A stretch of 64,000 nt of DNA from Dicyema japonicum (GCA_011109175.1 RDEW01000047.1:253029-317028), one strand, 5' to 3'; positions 45,347 to 56,130 are shown, counted from the first letter of the stretch. Numbers and translations: made by a program. Notes: generated by a model not told the origin, from the sequence alone.

Positions 45347-45550
45347 CTATTTCAACTCTGCGTCTAGTTTTCCAAGAATAGAACAAAACAACTGCGTTTC
45401 TTCGAGGAACTTTGGGGAAATAATTTTTTCTACAGCAATTCCAAGAGATATTTCCGAAAGGCGGTGAATAGTTGATGAGCTACTAAAGGAGTTACTAGAG
45501 ATCACTAAATTAGTTATGATGAAAATATAAAAATCGTCATATAAAGTCAT
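45347..45550 (-). CDS. Hypothetical 67-residue ORF
   Basis: Minus-strand frame starting 'MTLYDDFYIFIITNLVIS' and ending at the hAT target duplication. The segment 'IHRLSEISLGIAVEKIISPK' has coding character, but I recognise no family. The stop lies within the target duplication, so the hAT insertion may have clipped a longer gene. Confidence 0.3.
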   Translation of the reverse strand: MTLYDDFYIFIITNLVISSNSFSSSSTIHRLSEISLGIAVEKIISPKFLEETQLFCSILGKLDAELK

Positions 45551-45626
45551 GTGACCAAATATTGATTTAAATATATAATGTATAGTTAATCCAATTATGG
45601 AATGTTTGTAAATTGTCTAATCCTTA

Positions 45627-45917
45627 GTGAGACAAACCTTGTGTCAATTATGCAAATGCTCATTTCTATGTAATTTTTTATGGAATGTATTCTCTTCAAT
45701 TTTATACAAAACTCCAATAAAAGAAGACTCAAATCAATATCAAATTGAAGAAATGATTGAAATTGACGATTTTGTGCAAGTCAATGAGAAAAACGAATGT
45801 TTATCTGATAAAATTAAAATATTGGAAGAAATCAGGAATAATATTAAACAAGACATTGCAAACATAGATTTATTAATTTTAGAAATTAATAAACTTAAGA
45901 ATAATTTAGAAAATTAA
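45627..45917 (+). CDS. Possible small coiled-coil protein (start unresolved)
   Basis: An open frame without an AUG at its start ends 'EINKLKNNLEN' at 45917. The C-terminal half ('SDKIKILEEIRNNIKQDIAN') is predicted by eye to form a coiled coil. An ATG at 45599 followed by a possible 20-nt GT-AG interval (45609-45628) precedes it, but I could not join them in the same frame. The first exon is therefore uncertain. Confidence 0.35.
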   Translation: MRQTLCQLCKCSFLCNFLWNVFSSILYKTPIKEDSNQYQIEEMIEIDDFVQVNEKNECLSDKIKILEEIRNNIKQDIANIDLLILEINKLKNNLEN

Positions 45918-46150
45918 TAATTTTATTATTTTTAATTATTATTTATATAAAAGAATTATTTAGACTCGTCCTCTCCCTTGTTGGTCTGGGATCACTTAAA
46001 ATTAATAATTTTATTATTTTTAATTATTATTTATATAAAAGAATTATTTAGACTCGTCCTCTCCCTTGTTGGTCTGGGATCACTTATTTATAACGTTTAA
46101 TTCTTTCTCTTTGACCCAGTGATCCTGGGGGTAACAATAATTATTATAAA
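45911..46150 (+). repeat. 88-bp tandem duplication and LINE 3' end
   Basis: 45911-45998 and 45999-46086 are direct copies containing 'gttggtctgggatcactt'. The second runs into 'ttctttctctttgacccagt', 'gatcctgggggtaac', the reverse complement of 41690-41770. This is a plus-orientation copy of the common LINE terminal sequence. Confidence 0.75.
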
Positions 46151-46387
46151 GTGACAAAAAGAGATACTTTACGGATCTGATGCGGCTAGGAAACTGAAGG
46201 AGGAAGCTCACGTAATAATGTTACCAAACGTGGTAATATTATTAGTGTCTGTCACTGAAGTATAAAAATAATTTTATTTAAAAATTAATAACAACGAACA
46301 AAGCAATAATTAAAGTCAATTAAAATGGTTTTAATTAAATTTTCTTTGATTAAATGCCATCAAAGAAATTTTGCAATATAAATAGTG

Positions 46388-46787
46388 ATGACGGTATTAT
46401 TAATAAATGCCAAAGGGTCGTTTTGATATCGAATCAATCCTTTATGAAGATAAAGAGAATCAACTGAAATGTGAACAATGTGGGAAGCAATTTACCAAAA
46501 GAAACTCTCTTAATGTACACAGAAAGACACACTCTCCTTCACATTCCTGTGATATTTGTAATAAAAGATTTGCACGAAATTATACTCTCACTTGTCACAA
46601 AAGAGTTCATACTAAAGAGAAGCCATATTCATGTAAAATATGTCGACGACCTTATTCCGACCCTTCTAACATGAATGCCCATATGAAGACACATCTTAAA
46701 GTAAATAAATATTATTGTGGTTTGTGCAATAATTCCTTTTACAAAATGCAAGACATGGAAAATCATAAAATTAACTGTAATGAATGA
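46388..46787 (+). CDS. C2H2 zinc-finger protein, four fingers
   Basis: A compact probable transcription factor. Fingers begin at 'CEQCGKQFTKRNSLNVH', 'CDICNKRFARNYTLTCH', 'CKICRRPYSDPSNMNAH' and 'CGLCNNSFYKMQDMENH'. The first three are C2H2 and the last is C2HC-like, ending 'KINC'. The 'TKEKPYS' linker between fingers 2 and 3 is close to the canonical TGEKP linker. Two starts are possible: ATG 46407, or ATG 46388 with a two-codon first exon and a 22-nt GT-AG intron (46394-46415) that joins in frame at 'GRFDIESILYED'. I prefer the spliced start because the intron has exactly the local size. The protein is about 125 residues. The ortholog is not clear from the fingers alone. Confidence 0.85.
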
Positions 46788-46899
46788 TTTTTACTATTTT
46801 AATTAAATAATATATGATTTTAACTCTAATTTTGATTTTTATACGTTTTCATTAAAAATATATATTTATATCTTCCTCACCCCAATCAAAGATGATCTG

Positions 46900-48290
46900 C
46901 TCTCTCTTCGTTACTACTCACCGTTACTTTCGTCAATAGGGAAATTTGTCACACGGTAACGCCTTGCCATTACAGACCCCATTTATAAAACCATGGGAAA
47001 CATTACAGTGGTAAACATTTATATTCTCCCTGCCAACTTTTGTCTAAAGGACTATACCTTTTCTCTGGATGTTTTACGTAGGAATCTTATGTACCATGCT
47101 TTAGTTAAACCAGAAGAAATCTCTTTTTCTCAATACTGGAAAACATTATTTTTAACGATTACCGGACGAATACAAGAACTTCTTATAGAGATGATGACAA
47201 TACGACCTCGACATATCTTACCCTTAACTCCCTAATATCACCTCATTTTCCAGTAAGTCTGTGGTTTACGATTTTCGGAGTGACCACAATCCTACTCTCA
47301 TTCATATGAAGGGCTCGTTCACTTTTGAAAAGAAACGAATCAATTTTCTGGATTATAAAAACTTAAAAATTCGCAGTCTGTGGATAATATCTTAAAGACC
47401 TTCAGCAGAACCTTTGTTTCTCTTGATAATGACATTTTCTTGGTTCCTGAAGAACCGTCTGAAAATATCACCAGGAAAGTCACATGTAATGACGTTTACC
47501 TCAGCACGAAAAGATATACGGGCAACACCACAAATAACATTATATGACTCCCCGCTTCCCATTATGAAGACGCTTTTAATCCTTGTAGTCATCCTGGATC
47601 CTCACCTCACATTTAATCATCAAGTGGACCTATCCAAAAGAAAATTGAAATTCTCAAGGCTTTTACTCACTTTCCAATATCTCCCCGCCCATCGTTAGAA
47701 CTTCTATAAAAACAATTTGTTCTAGTTCTACCTAGTATCGAGTACGCCTGTGCTGCATGGATTGCCTCGTTATCACTATCGGCACAGAGCAAGCTGGAAG
47801 TTTTACAAAATCGATGTTTCGGAATACTACTGAGATCGTCGAAAAAGACGTCCACCTCGTTACTACGGAGAACACTAAACGTCCATTACAATCATGGAAT
47901 ACCTTGCGGAATGTCACCGGAACTTCCTCAAGATGGAAAAGTCCCCTGACTATCCCATCGGCCGGACATCAAACTATATATGGACGCCTGCCCGAGATAT
48001 GGCAAATATCTAGTTATTTCATAAAAAATACAAGGAATTCCTCCTGTCTTCGTTAAAACCAAGATGTTCTCATGACCAGATTGCTCCTCTCCTAAAAAGA
48101 TAGAAACTGCTATTAAAACTAAAAAACAAACATACACCAATGGACCAGATGATATACTAATAATTGTGTCCAAAAAGTTGGGGCCCTCATTGCTTTGACT
48201 AAAATTGACTCATATCCACACAATACTGAAACCAAAGAAACCAAAAGAATCTCTTTCTTCATTAATATCTCTTTTATAAGTATTGTCAAA
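46900..48290 (+). mobile_element. LINE-A copies, endonuclease and C-terminal parts
   Basis: 46993-47235 reads 'MGNITVVNIYILPANF', the 'N.Y.P' strand of an APE endonuclease. 47414-47698 ('KSHVMTFTSARK', 'LDPHLTFNHQVDLSKRKLKF') is the post-catalytic RT region. 47700-48060 is C-terminal. Near 48130, 'TNGPDDILIIVSKKLGP' starts another RT ('ILKPKKPKESLSS'), so at least two copies are joined. Confidence 0.65.
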
Positions 48291-48299
48291 ATCCTTTAA

Positions 48300-48700
48300 A
48301 AGTGGTCCTGGATAAGAATCATCCATTATTTATCATCTACCTGGAGGCAGCTTTAAGAGATCTAAGAGAACAAATTGGATGTCCGGACAACCACTTTATG
48401 GAACTCATTTACGCGGATGATGTCGATTTCGTCGCGGAAGATCTTGAATTTATAGACGTTATTATGGAGAAAGCGAAAACAATTTTGAATAAATGGTCCC
48501 TCAAAGTCAATGAAGACAAAACTGAAATAACCACTGTTGAAAGAACGCCAAACCGCGTTGAGGAGAAGTGGAGGAACATCCTAAAATTCGGATCGTTACT
48601 TAGCGATTCAGAAGATATCTCACGACGAAAGATATTGGCCACATTGTTACTAAGGCACTTTTACGAGAGCCATAATGTTTATAGCCTGCGCAACACTCAT
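48300..48700 (+). mobile_element. LINE-B RT palm with intact YADD
   Basis: A 136-codon frame contains 'FIIYLEAALRDLREQIG', the catalytic 'ELIYADDVDFVAEDLEF', and the thumb 'TILNKWSLKVNEDKTEI'. This is the only LINE-B copy in the window with the catalytic box unbroken. It is truncated at both ends and its 3' side runs into a SINE tail. Confidence 0.8.
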
Positions 48701-48720
48701 AGAAACAGTTAATCTCTTCC
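48648..48720 (-). repeat. SINE 3' tail
   Basis: Plus text 'ggcacttttacgagagccat' and 'agaaacagttaatctcttcc' matches the SINE tail at 20944-21010 in the same orientation. It directly abuts LINE-B. Confidence 0.5.
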
Positions 48721-49665
48721 ATCTTCCTCTGTCGAATGCTAGTGATCTCAATTCGTCCAGGTCGCCCCGTTTTTAGATTTTTTCCCACACGATTTAGATT
48801 TTTGTTTAAGGCAGTCGGAAGGCTCTAGGTAAATTTACCGGCGATGAATTTACCGGTTACCCAGTCGGAAGTGTCGACCTAGGTCGTCCGCGGAATAGCT
48901 TGTCGCAACTGTCAAAGTAATCTTACATCGCTTTGTTAGCGGGTGCGTCCGGGTTCATTATTAATACATGCCCAAATAGCCTCCACTGGGCATCTATCAT
49001 ATCTATGTTGATGTACGAACACATACACTTGTTATAAATACCAGTGGTTGAGATTCTACGATATTGGCCACAATAGCACTTAAAAAATTACAATCCATTC
49101 TGATGAGAATCAAATTCCTAATAAGAAGCGATTACACTTATATAATGGATTTGTCCGACCAGTCCTCATGTATAACGCAGGTACTTAAGGAACATCAAAG
49201 AAAGACATGGAACAATTTGACTCTATTCAAAGAGGCCAACTAAGAAAACTTTTTGGATACTCTTGGCCATAGAAAATCTCAAACAATAAATTATACAGAC
49301 TGACTGATTGTGGACCAATAAGTCTGAACGTACTTGAAGCCCGTTGGCACCTTTTTGGACATATTCTATGGATATATAAAAAAAACACCATACAATCCCA
49401 CCATGGAAGAATTTTTCCGGCCATACTGTATTTTCTACATTCAGAGGATGTCCAAGAAGTTGTCTTCCCAGGACACTTGCGAAGGATTATGTTATGATCG
49501 GGGGCCGACTGATGGATGCAGACGATCTGGAGGAAATCAGAAGGCGAGCAAGACAACGAAAGGGACGGAGAAGACTCACGGAATGGACAGTCGAAAAACA
49601 TGGCACAAGCGAAATCATAAACAGTGTTTATTGGTAACGCGGATGTGCTTTAACTAACTAACTAA
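48721..49665 (+). mobile_element. LINE-B C-terminal region, frameshifted
   Basis: 49030-49665 in mixed frames shows 'SLNVLEARWHLFGHILW', 'RRIML' and a basic C-terminus, parallel to 24840-25372. 48721-49020 is unclear; the minus strand there has 'KTGRPGRIEITSIRQ', which may be a further inverted LINE-B scrap. Confidence 0.55.
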
Positions 49666-49689
49666 AGGGAAAGGTGGATAAAAAAAGAT

Positions 49690-49850
49690 TAGAAACCCCT
49701 GCTGTATACAATCAGATTTCCCAGTGAGGTATGTTACTCGTCAAATTGAGAAGCATTGTAGATGCGCGAAACTATCAATCGAAATATACAATAGCAATAT
49801 TAGAACCCGGAACCATTTAGATTTTGTCACATATGACACTGCCGACAGAA
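49690..49850 (-). repeat. SINE head and central domain
   Basis: The minus strand carries a B-box-like 'ccgggttctaatattgct', 'cgcgcatctacaatgctt' and 'tttgacgagtaac', aligning with the head and centre of the SINE at 20944-21246. The tail is absent. Confidence 0.6.
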
Positions 49851-49859
49851 GAGGTCTGA

Positions 49860-50440
49860 AATTATTATTATTTAACCCCGAAAAAGGGAACACCAGGAAA
49901 TAAGTTGAACAATCTAATTAAGTGATCTCGGTAGACGTCAACAAAATCAGAGCTTTTATCTGTGCTCCTCCATAGTACCATTTTCTGAATCCGCGACATT
50001 TTTTTCTCATGAGAATTTGGAGAGGCGTGGACTTTTTTTCCAAATTTACGTGTACCGGCTTCTATTGCTGATTGGTAGAATCTACCGAACTCCGCACTGC
50101 AGATAGTGATGAAGTCGAAGCAATTATTCCGGATTGCCGTGATGTCGAGTAAAGAAATAGCCGAGCAGACAAATTGGTTATGTGGACCATTTTTTCTTTT
50201 AGGGAATTTATATTGTATAAGTTTTAAATTGAAATTCCCTAAGTCCAGGAGACACAGCCATACTCCAACACTGGTATCAAGAGTTGATAGTATAAGACGG
50301 CAGCACATTCCTGTGATGGTTGGGTCCCGGGTTTAGAAGGTTTGAAGTTGAGTTTTCGGAGGCCTCGTGCCAGAATGTCCTTAACATGTTCGGAGAAAGA
50401 TAATCCCAAAATTGTCATAAATGGTACAAGAATCATAAAA
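49860..50440 (-). mobile_element. LINE-A C-terminus and 3' end
   Basis: Minus strand: 'LGLSFSEHVKDILARGLRKL', 'LIPVLEYGCVSW', 'FGRFYQSAIEAGTRKFGKKV' and a terminal 'YRDHLIRLFNLF'. It closes with the shared terminal sequence at 49865-49925. Parallel to 35600-36080 on the other strand. Confidence 0.8.
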
Positions 50441-50505
50441 TAATAAAGTTTGGTTATTAATATAAATAATATAAATAAAAAAAATTTAATTATTAATTTA
50501 ATTTA

Positions 50506-50873
50506 ATGGGTGACGATAGCTTTACTTCTATTTTATATGAACTTAGTAGAAACTATAAAAGAGATACTCCAAAGTCAACTAAGCTCATTGATGCTTACTT
50601 ATGTTTTACTGTTCTCAGTGCTCTTGTCATTTTTATTTATGGAATAGTTTTTGGTGTTTTTCCATTCAATTCCTTTCTCTCAGCCTTTATTTCGTGTGTG
50701 GGTTCCTTCGTCTTTGCCGGTATTTTGCATAATTACCATTAGTCTCTCTTCGCATTCAAACAAATCCCTCTAATAAGAAACTTTTTGACAATCTTATTCC
50801 AGAAAGAGCTTTAGGAGACTTTTTATTTGCTCACGTGGTACTACATTTAGTAGTAATGAATTACATTGGATAG
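50506..50873 (+). CDS. DAD1: Oligosaccharyltransferase subunit DAD1
   Basis: An essential small membrane subunit of the ER oligosaccharyltransferase complex, which N-glycosylates nascent proteins. Two exons (50506-50719 and 50743-50873) give 114 residues, against 113 in vertebrates. The N-terminus '[20 protein letters not shown]' and '[20 protein letters not shown]' match transmembrane segments 1 and 2. After the 23-nt intron come '[12 protein letters not shown]' and '[20 protein letters not shown]', ending 'NYIG'. Unspliced, the frame would stop early at 50742. The upstream 50 bp is very AT-rich. Confidence 0.96.
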
Positions 50874-51560
50874 TTTGTCTTTCTAATAAATGGTATTCTA
50901 TTCTATACATTCCCTTTAAATAAATCAATTAGCTTATAGTCTAAGTGCTCCCAGGTCATCCTCCAGTGCTTCTCTCAATCGGCATGTTGCTAGGTCATAT
51001 TTTGGGGAAGGTTTCAAGGTATCTGAGATGTATGTAGAAAACTGTTTTGAAAGTTGAACATGAAACTTGTAATTAATTTCATGCAACTGTGGATTACTCC
51101 TTCGCGTATTCCGTTTAGAAAGTTAGAGAGTTATAGTTCTTTTTGTGAGTATTTTCCGTGGAACTGAATCAAATAACTTTGTTCTCAAATCTTTTGCAGA
51201 ATATGAGGGAATTTAAAAATATACAAGACTGTGTGTCTACGAATGCGATCCAAAGATTTGGATTGAACAAATTTCTTAGTCATCTTCCACCGGGAATCGA
51301 TATCAGTGAATCTTCTTTTCCTCTTGATATTCTGATAAACCTGAAACCCCTCCACTGCGGTAATCACGTTGGTCTCAACGCCTACCTGTACAAGACAGGG
51401 AGGACAAAGTCGCCACTCTGCCCTTCATGTAACCTCGATGACCACGGACAGTCCTGGCCCGCCTTTGGATCAAATTTTTTGATGTCACATCTATCATTGG
51501 TAGCTACGTTTTTGTTAACCACCAGTTTCCTTCACTTGAGTACTATACTTATTTGAATTT
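50874..51560 (+). mobile_element. LINE-C C-terminal fragment
   Basis: 51158-51556 includes 'LKPLHCGNHVGLNAYLYKTG' and 'SPLCPSCNLDDHGQS', the 'LR.GH...N.YL.K.GR..S..C..C' signature just before the C-terminal zinc knuckle of I/Jockey-type LINEs. The sequence at 50880-51150 is unassigned. Confidence 0.65.
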
Positions 51561-52180
51561 TTCTATAAAATGGTTTTCGTGGTGATCGATATATTGATGA
51601 CGAGAGCTGTTAGCTCTATTATCTAAGGATAGTTGTTATTCATGATGATGGAATCCGGACCACTGGTTTTTCAGTTGAAATTGCTCACGTTCGCCATGTC
51701 AGGTAAAAATGTAAACTTTTCGGTTTAAAGTTCTCTAAGATAGACTTTGTCCTGATAAATTTATTGTATAATAAAAAAGAACAATATTTGATTGGAGAAT
51801 TTGGTTGAGCGTAGATTTTATTGTATGATTAGATGGTAGATCTTTTAATCGATCTTCATATATGAGGTTTAAATGAGGACGGATTTATCAACCATTTTAC
51901 GTTATTGAAATAATTGGTAATCTCCCTTTTGAGTGGGATTATTTCAGTTATACATATTAGAGAGTTTATTCAAACTATTATCTTAGTATTGCATGGACTA
52001 GGAAGGAATAGATTCCCTGCCTCATAGATAATATTGTGAAGGTCGAACAGAGTATTGTTATAGCGCAGCCCACTGGGTTAAAGAGGTTAGAAGATATGTG
52101 GTATAGTGGACTGTTTATAAATTGTTAGTAGTCTTTATTCGATAAAGTTAATATATTAAACTATTAATTACCATCTAAAA
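51561..52180. other. Spacer
   Basis: AT-rich sequence with no gene-like frame. A minus-strand trace near 51640 may be LINE-derived. The 3' flank of the SPMIP1-like gene lies at its right end. Confidence 0.4.
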
Positions 52181-52714
52181 TTATATTAAATCATACGTTA
52201 TTCCATTCCTTCTGTAAAACGTCTCCCTAACAATATTACCACGTGCATATTCAGGAGATTTAATAGAAGATGTGTCACAGTACTCATTGAGCTTCCATCC
52301 ATAAGTCCATGAACTCAGTATTGGGTATTCATATTTCTCTTCTGGTGCTTTTAAATTCCTATTCTTTAAGTAATTTATTCGAGAATGCTGTCCTTTATAA
52401 ATCAACTTAGTTTCCTCAGTGTTTGGAGATTTCATGTAAGAAGTTAATTTTTCAGCCATTTTTTGGATAGTTTCCTGACTTTGTTGGGATTTGTTTTCAA
52501 TTTCCTTTTGTTTTATTCCCTTAATGATTTCATCCCTTTCTTGAAATTCAATGTCATTATTGGCTAATTTTTGTTTAAAAACTTGAAATTGTTTTGATTT
52601 AGTATCACTTTCATTTGTTGAATAAAACGCTAAACGTGCATCTCTTTCTCTATCAATCAGTTCTGTCCATATTTTCTGTTCAGCAACACTCACTGGATAA
52701 CTACGTCCACTCAT
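52181..52714 (-). CDS. SPMIP1-like sperm/ciliary microtubule inner protein
   Basis: An intronless frame of 177 residues on the minus strand. The N-terminal 'QKIWTELIDRERDARLAFY' and, more clearly, the C-terminal 'NYLKNRNLKAPEEKYEYPIL', 'SSWTYGWKL' and 'ETFYRRNGI' follow the order of SPMIP1/ATP6V1FNB ('RYLNTRKLDMPE..YLFPI', 'SFTYGW', 'FFRKNG'). Members sit inside the axonemal doublet lumen. The length is nearly that of the human protein. The middle is Gln/Lys/Glu-rich and probably helical. This supports an organism with motile cilia. It shares a 238-bp AT-rich interval with the divergently transcribed bHLH gene. Confidence 0.7.
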   Translation of the reverse strand: MSGRSYPVSVAEQKIWTELIDRERDARLAFYSTNESDTKSKQFQVFKQKLANNDIEFQERDEIIKGIKQKEIENKSQQSQETIQKMAEKLTSYMKSPNTEETKLIYKGQHSRINYLKNRNLKAPEEKYEYPILSSWTYGWKLNEYCDTSSIKSPEYARGNIVRETFYRRNGITYDLI

Positions 52715-52952
52715 TACTTCTCTTGGATACTATTTTATTTAAATTATTTAAATTTTCTATTAACAAAATTTACTTGAGTTACGGATTAATGGATCTTTAA
52801 AGGGAAAGGTTCCCCATCCTCCCTAAGAACCTACTAGATTCAACAAGTGGTTGTGTGGGAAAAACATGCCACTTTGGATTTGTTAAAAATATCGTTGACG
52901 TAAAAATTCGATTAAAATATATAAATATTAAAAACGTAAAAATATAATAAAA
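52715..52952. promoter_or_regulatory. Intergenic interval between divergent genes
   Basis: Only 238 bp separate the SPMIP1-like ATG (minus) and the bHLH ATG (plus), so both 5' regulatory regions must lie here. It is AT-rich. No specific factor site is claimed. Confidence 0.4.
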
Positions 52953-53423
52953 ATGGAGCAGTACGGTTGGAATGATTATGGATCTCAAAATGATTTTCAA
53001 TATGAAGATTCAAAGATGTATATTCCCCCAGAACTGATTGAGAGTGATCAGTCTGCATTTTATTACCCCCAAGATAGTGAATGTGGACAAATGAAGGAAT
53101 ATTACAACAAATGTTATTACCCTCCTAACGAAGAGAAAAAGTCAACATTCGGACTCGATTGTTTTGTTGACAAAAAGAAACCAAAAAGAAAAAGAATTCA
53201 AAGCTTACATCAACGAAAAGCAGCAAATTTAAGAGAAAGAAAACGAATGACCAATTTAAACAAGGCATTTGATCAGTTAAGAGATTTAATTCCTAAATTT
53301 TCATATGAAAAAAAATTGTCAAGGATTGAAACTCTGAGATTGTCAATATTTCATATTATAATTCTTCATAAAATATTAACTGATGAGAGACTCCCTATAA
53401 ATCTTGATGACATTCGTTTGTAA
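52953..53423 (+). CDS. bHLH transcription factor, FERD3L/PTF1A group
   Basis: A single-exon gene of 156 residues. The N-terminus is Tyr/Asp/Pro-rich ('[15 protein letters not shown]'). The bHLH lies at about residues 86-140: basic region '[12 protein letters not shown]', helix 1 '[16 protein letters not shown]', loop 'SYEKKLS' and helix 2 '[19 protein letters not shown]'. The '[13 protein letters not shown]' block is diagnostic for the FERD3L/Nato3 and PTF1A group, and '[20 protein letters not shown]' is closest to FERD3L. These factors specify neurons or endodermal cells in other animals. The C-terminus is short. There is no intron, unlike most host genes here. Confidence 0.85.
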   Translation: MEQYGWNDYGSQNDFQYEDSKMYIPPELIESDQSAFYYPQDSECGQMKEYYNKCYYPPNEEKKSTFGLDCFVDKKKPKRKRIQSLHQRKAANLRERKRMTNLNKAFDQLRDLIPKFSYEKKLSRIETLRLSIFHIIILHKILTDERLPINLDDIRL

Positions 53424-53851
53424 TGATTTTGGTCACATATGCTGTTCAAAAACTGCTGTTACATTAATTAAGTTTTATTTTCATAGGCTCAGTGGGGAGG
53501 TAAATTGTCTCCTATTAAGCATTATATTGTTTTTTACAATCAATATCAAATTTTTAAAACTTATCGATTCATACTCACTGTTTAATGGTCACTTAAGAGA
53601 CATGACAGAGGTCACTATATATATCCCCTCACCACACCCTTTTCCATCAAATACCCCTGCCAACAAGCTGGTTAAAGACAGTGAACTCTCCATCAGAAAT
53701 ATATTTTTCATGTTTATCACTATACTCTCCAGAGTTAGTACAACTGATTGAATGCCATTAGATTAACAGCTCCACCCAAAAAATGTAAAGTGGCTCACCT
53801 AGAACGTGGTGTATTTAGAAAAAAAATACATACTCTCTATATCTCTACAGG
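53424..53851 (+). other. 3' flank of bHLH and possible LINE 5' region
   Basis: An open frame at 53404-53751 has no recognised domain. It precedes, in the same orientation, the LINE-A copy starting at 53852 and may be its 5' untranslated or ORF1 remnant. Confidence 0.35.
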
Positions 53852-56130
53852 ATGGACCTGCAAGGAATTCTTTCCCAGTGCGGAGATGTCGAAGCTAATC
53901 CTTATCCGTTAATCATCATCCAGCTGAGAATAAACAGTATCAAAAACAAAATCATCGAACTGCACAATTGGATATCTTACGACACAGGAGACCAAACTAC
54001 GAAATGGAAACACAGAAACAGGCTAATCAGTGCTAACCGAAGTGGAAACATAGTTGAGGACTTTTCACGATCATACGAAATGGGATCCGCTATGAGGGCA
54101 TCACCAACAGTATCTCTAACTTAGGATATCTTGAACTCCAGGCAACAAAAATAAAACTACCTCGTATCCGTCTGACACTGATAAACACCTACTACCTATG
54201 CTCCAGCCAGATATTTCACTCTTGTCTCCATCAATAACGTCCTCATTTGTAGAGATCTAGCTGCGAAACATGGCTGAAAGACCAGACCTAAAACAAGAAA
54301 AGAAATATGCTAATCCAGGACCTGGGTGATCTCCAACTCGACAAAATGATAAACCATAATTCTTCAATTTTTTATTCAGACTTCCCTCTTTGTCCCAGTT
54401 TATCACTTGGTCTGTTAAATATGAGCGACTACAACCGATACTTCTAGAGATATATAAAATCGGTATCTAAGGACAAACCCAAACAATCGTCAACTTAATA
54501 AACTGGACAGATTTTAATAAGTACATCGATACTTGCATTGGACTCTTGAATTTTCCCACCCCTCCGTACGTCAAAAAATTAATGAAATGGTTCAACTCCA
54601 TAGTTAAATCTACGAAAAAAAGATACATTCCAATGGGCAGGAAACCTGCGTCATTAAAACGTTTCGACATAACGACGAAACGTTTGATCAGCGAACGAAA
54701 TAAAGAAGATGAAATCGCCAACGGAAGATAACATCAGAAAAATGTGAGAACTGATGAGAGAGGTCAACTAAAATAATAAAGCCGAACATGCAAATTGGTG
54801 GACGAGACTATCTAGGGCTCTCTGCAAGAACCTCTTAATACAAAGAGTCTGGAAGTAGATTATGTCCATCAGAAGATAAACTCAGAGACTAAGTCTACAG
54901 TCAGTCCGACGTTAATTGGTAAGATTTTGCTCAATAAGTGGACATAAACTTATCAGATTTCGATGAGTACGTTTTAATTCACTCGATAATACAGTTTCCC
55001 ATGTTAAAAGAAAAATCAAGAAGGCAATGGAGGTATTTATAAGAGAAAGATCAATCAAATGTGACATCTTAAATGTTTTGACCACTAAACAAAGAAATTT
55101 ATGACGAGCGTTTCAAAGACATCCAAAAATCAGCCTCAGAAATTAGATAAAGAATCTAAGTGCTGGATGCGAGATAAAGATCTTAAAAAAAAGGAAGTAG
55201 GAGAATGGATAACATCACCTCCGCGTTTAACAAGATGTCCTTGTCATTTATGTGGAACACTCTCTCAAAGATCAAAAACCCTGAGAAGAGAAACAGTCCT
55301 GAATTCAGAAAAAAAACTCGATTGAATGATGAAGTTCTAGAATCAGAACAGCTTACCTCATAAAAAGTACGAGGGTCCTCCCTTGTCATTGATAAAGCCA
55401 AGATGTGGTCATACCATCCTCACTAGTGGAGGTCGAAAATGCCATTACCAAACAAAATTCCTCAAAAAGCTTGGGCCAGAAAACTCACAGCACCAACAGA
55501 GATATACAACATATCCATAGAAACAAAATTCCAACAATGTGGAAGTTGGCCCACATCCACTCGGTTCAGAAACCTGGAAAACCAAAAGAGTCCCCTTCTT
55601 CTTATAGAACAATATCCGATATGTCAAAAATTCTTGAAAAAAATGGTCTTGGATTGCATCTTCCCTTATTTACATAAATAATCATACCGTTTAAGAAAAA
55701 TCTATCTACAATTACAAACCCTCACAAACTTTAGACTTAAGTCAAAGGCTAGGCCCTTAAAACTTTATTGTGCTCGATTGACATCCGCAGGGATTTTGAC
55801 TCGGTTCCCAGAAAAATCTTAAAAGGAATATCTACTGTTCAGAAATCTCCAGCATTTTCAAAAGATGGTTTGGGAACAGATTAAAAACTTAACAAAATTC
55901 TGCCAATTCGTCTCGATATTCCACTCGGTTCTGACAAAAATTCGATAACCTTTGCTTATGCCGATGACATAGTTTATGCTTGCAAGGATATACAATATTA
56001 TTATTATCAAATCCTCTATTTTCCGTTTTTCTTTTAAGCCTCTAACGCTGAATGACTTCAAAGTAAACAGATTATTCGACAATTTTTTAAGAACCACGTC
56101 ACCAGTTCAACCAGATATACAATGAGGCAA
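53852..56130 (+). mobile_element. LINE-A copy with 2A-like motif, endonuclease and RT pieces
   Basis: Starts with 'MDLQGILSQCGDVEANPYP', a 2A-like motif with the key Gly changed to Tyr, directly followed by 'LIIIQLRINSIKNKIIEL', the first strand of an APE endonuclease. Endonuclease traces continue ('IKLPRIRLTLINTYY', 'LICRDLAAKHG') in shifted frames. A linker frame is at 54546-54731. RT follows at 55405-55680 ('VQKPGKPKESPSSYRTISDM') and the catalytic 'FAYADDIVYACKD' near 55955. The RT between them and the 3' end are eroded. Confidence 0.8.

Noticed and set aside
49227-49601. Minus-strand 124-codon frame
   Set aside because: Opposite strand of a frameshifted LINE-B C-terminus ('RWHLFGHILW' on plus); no similarity of its own.
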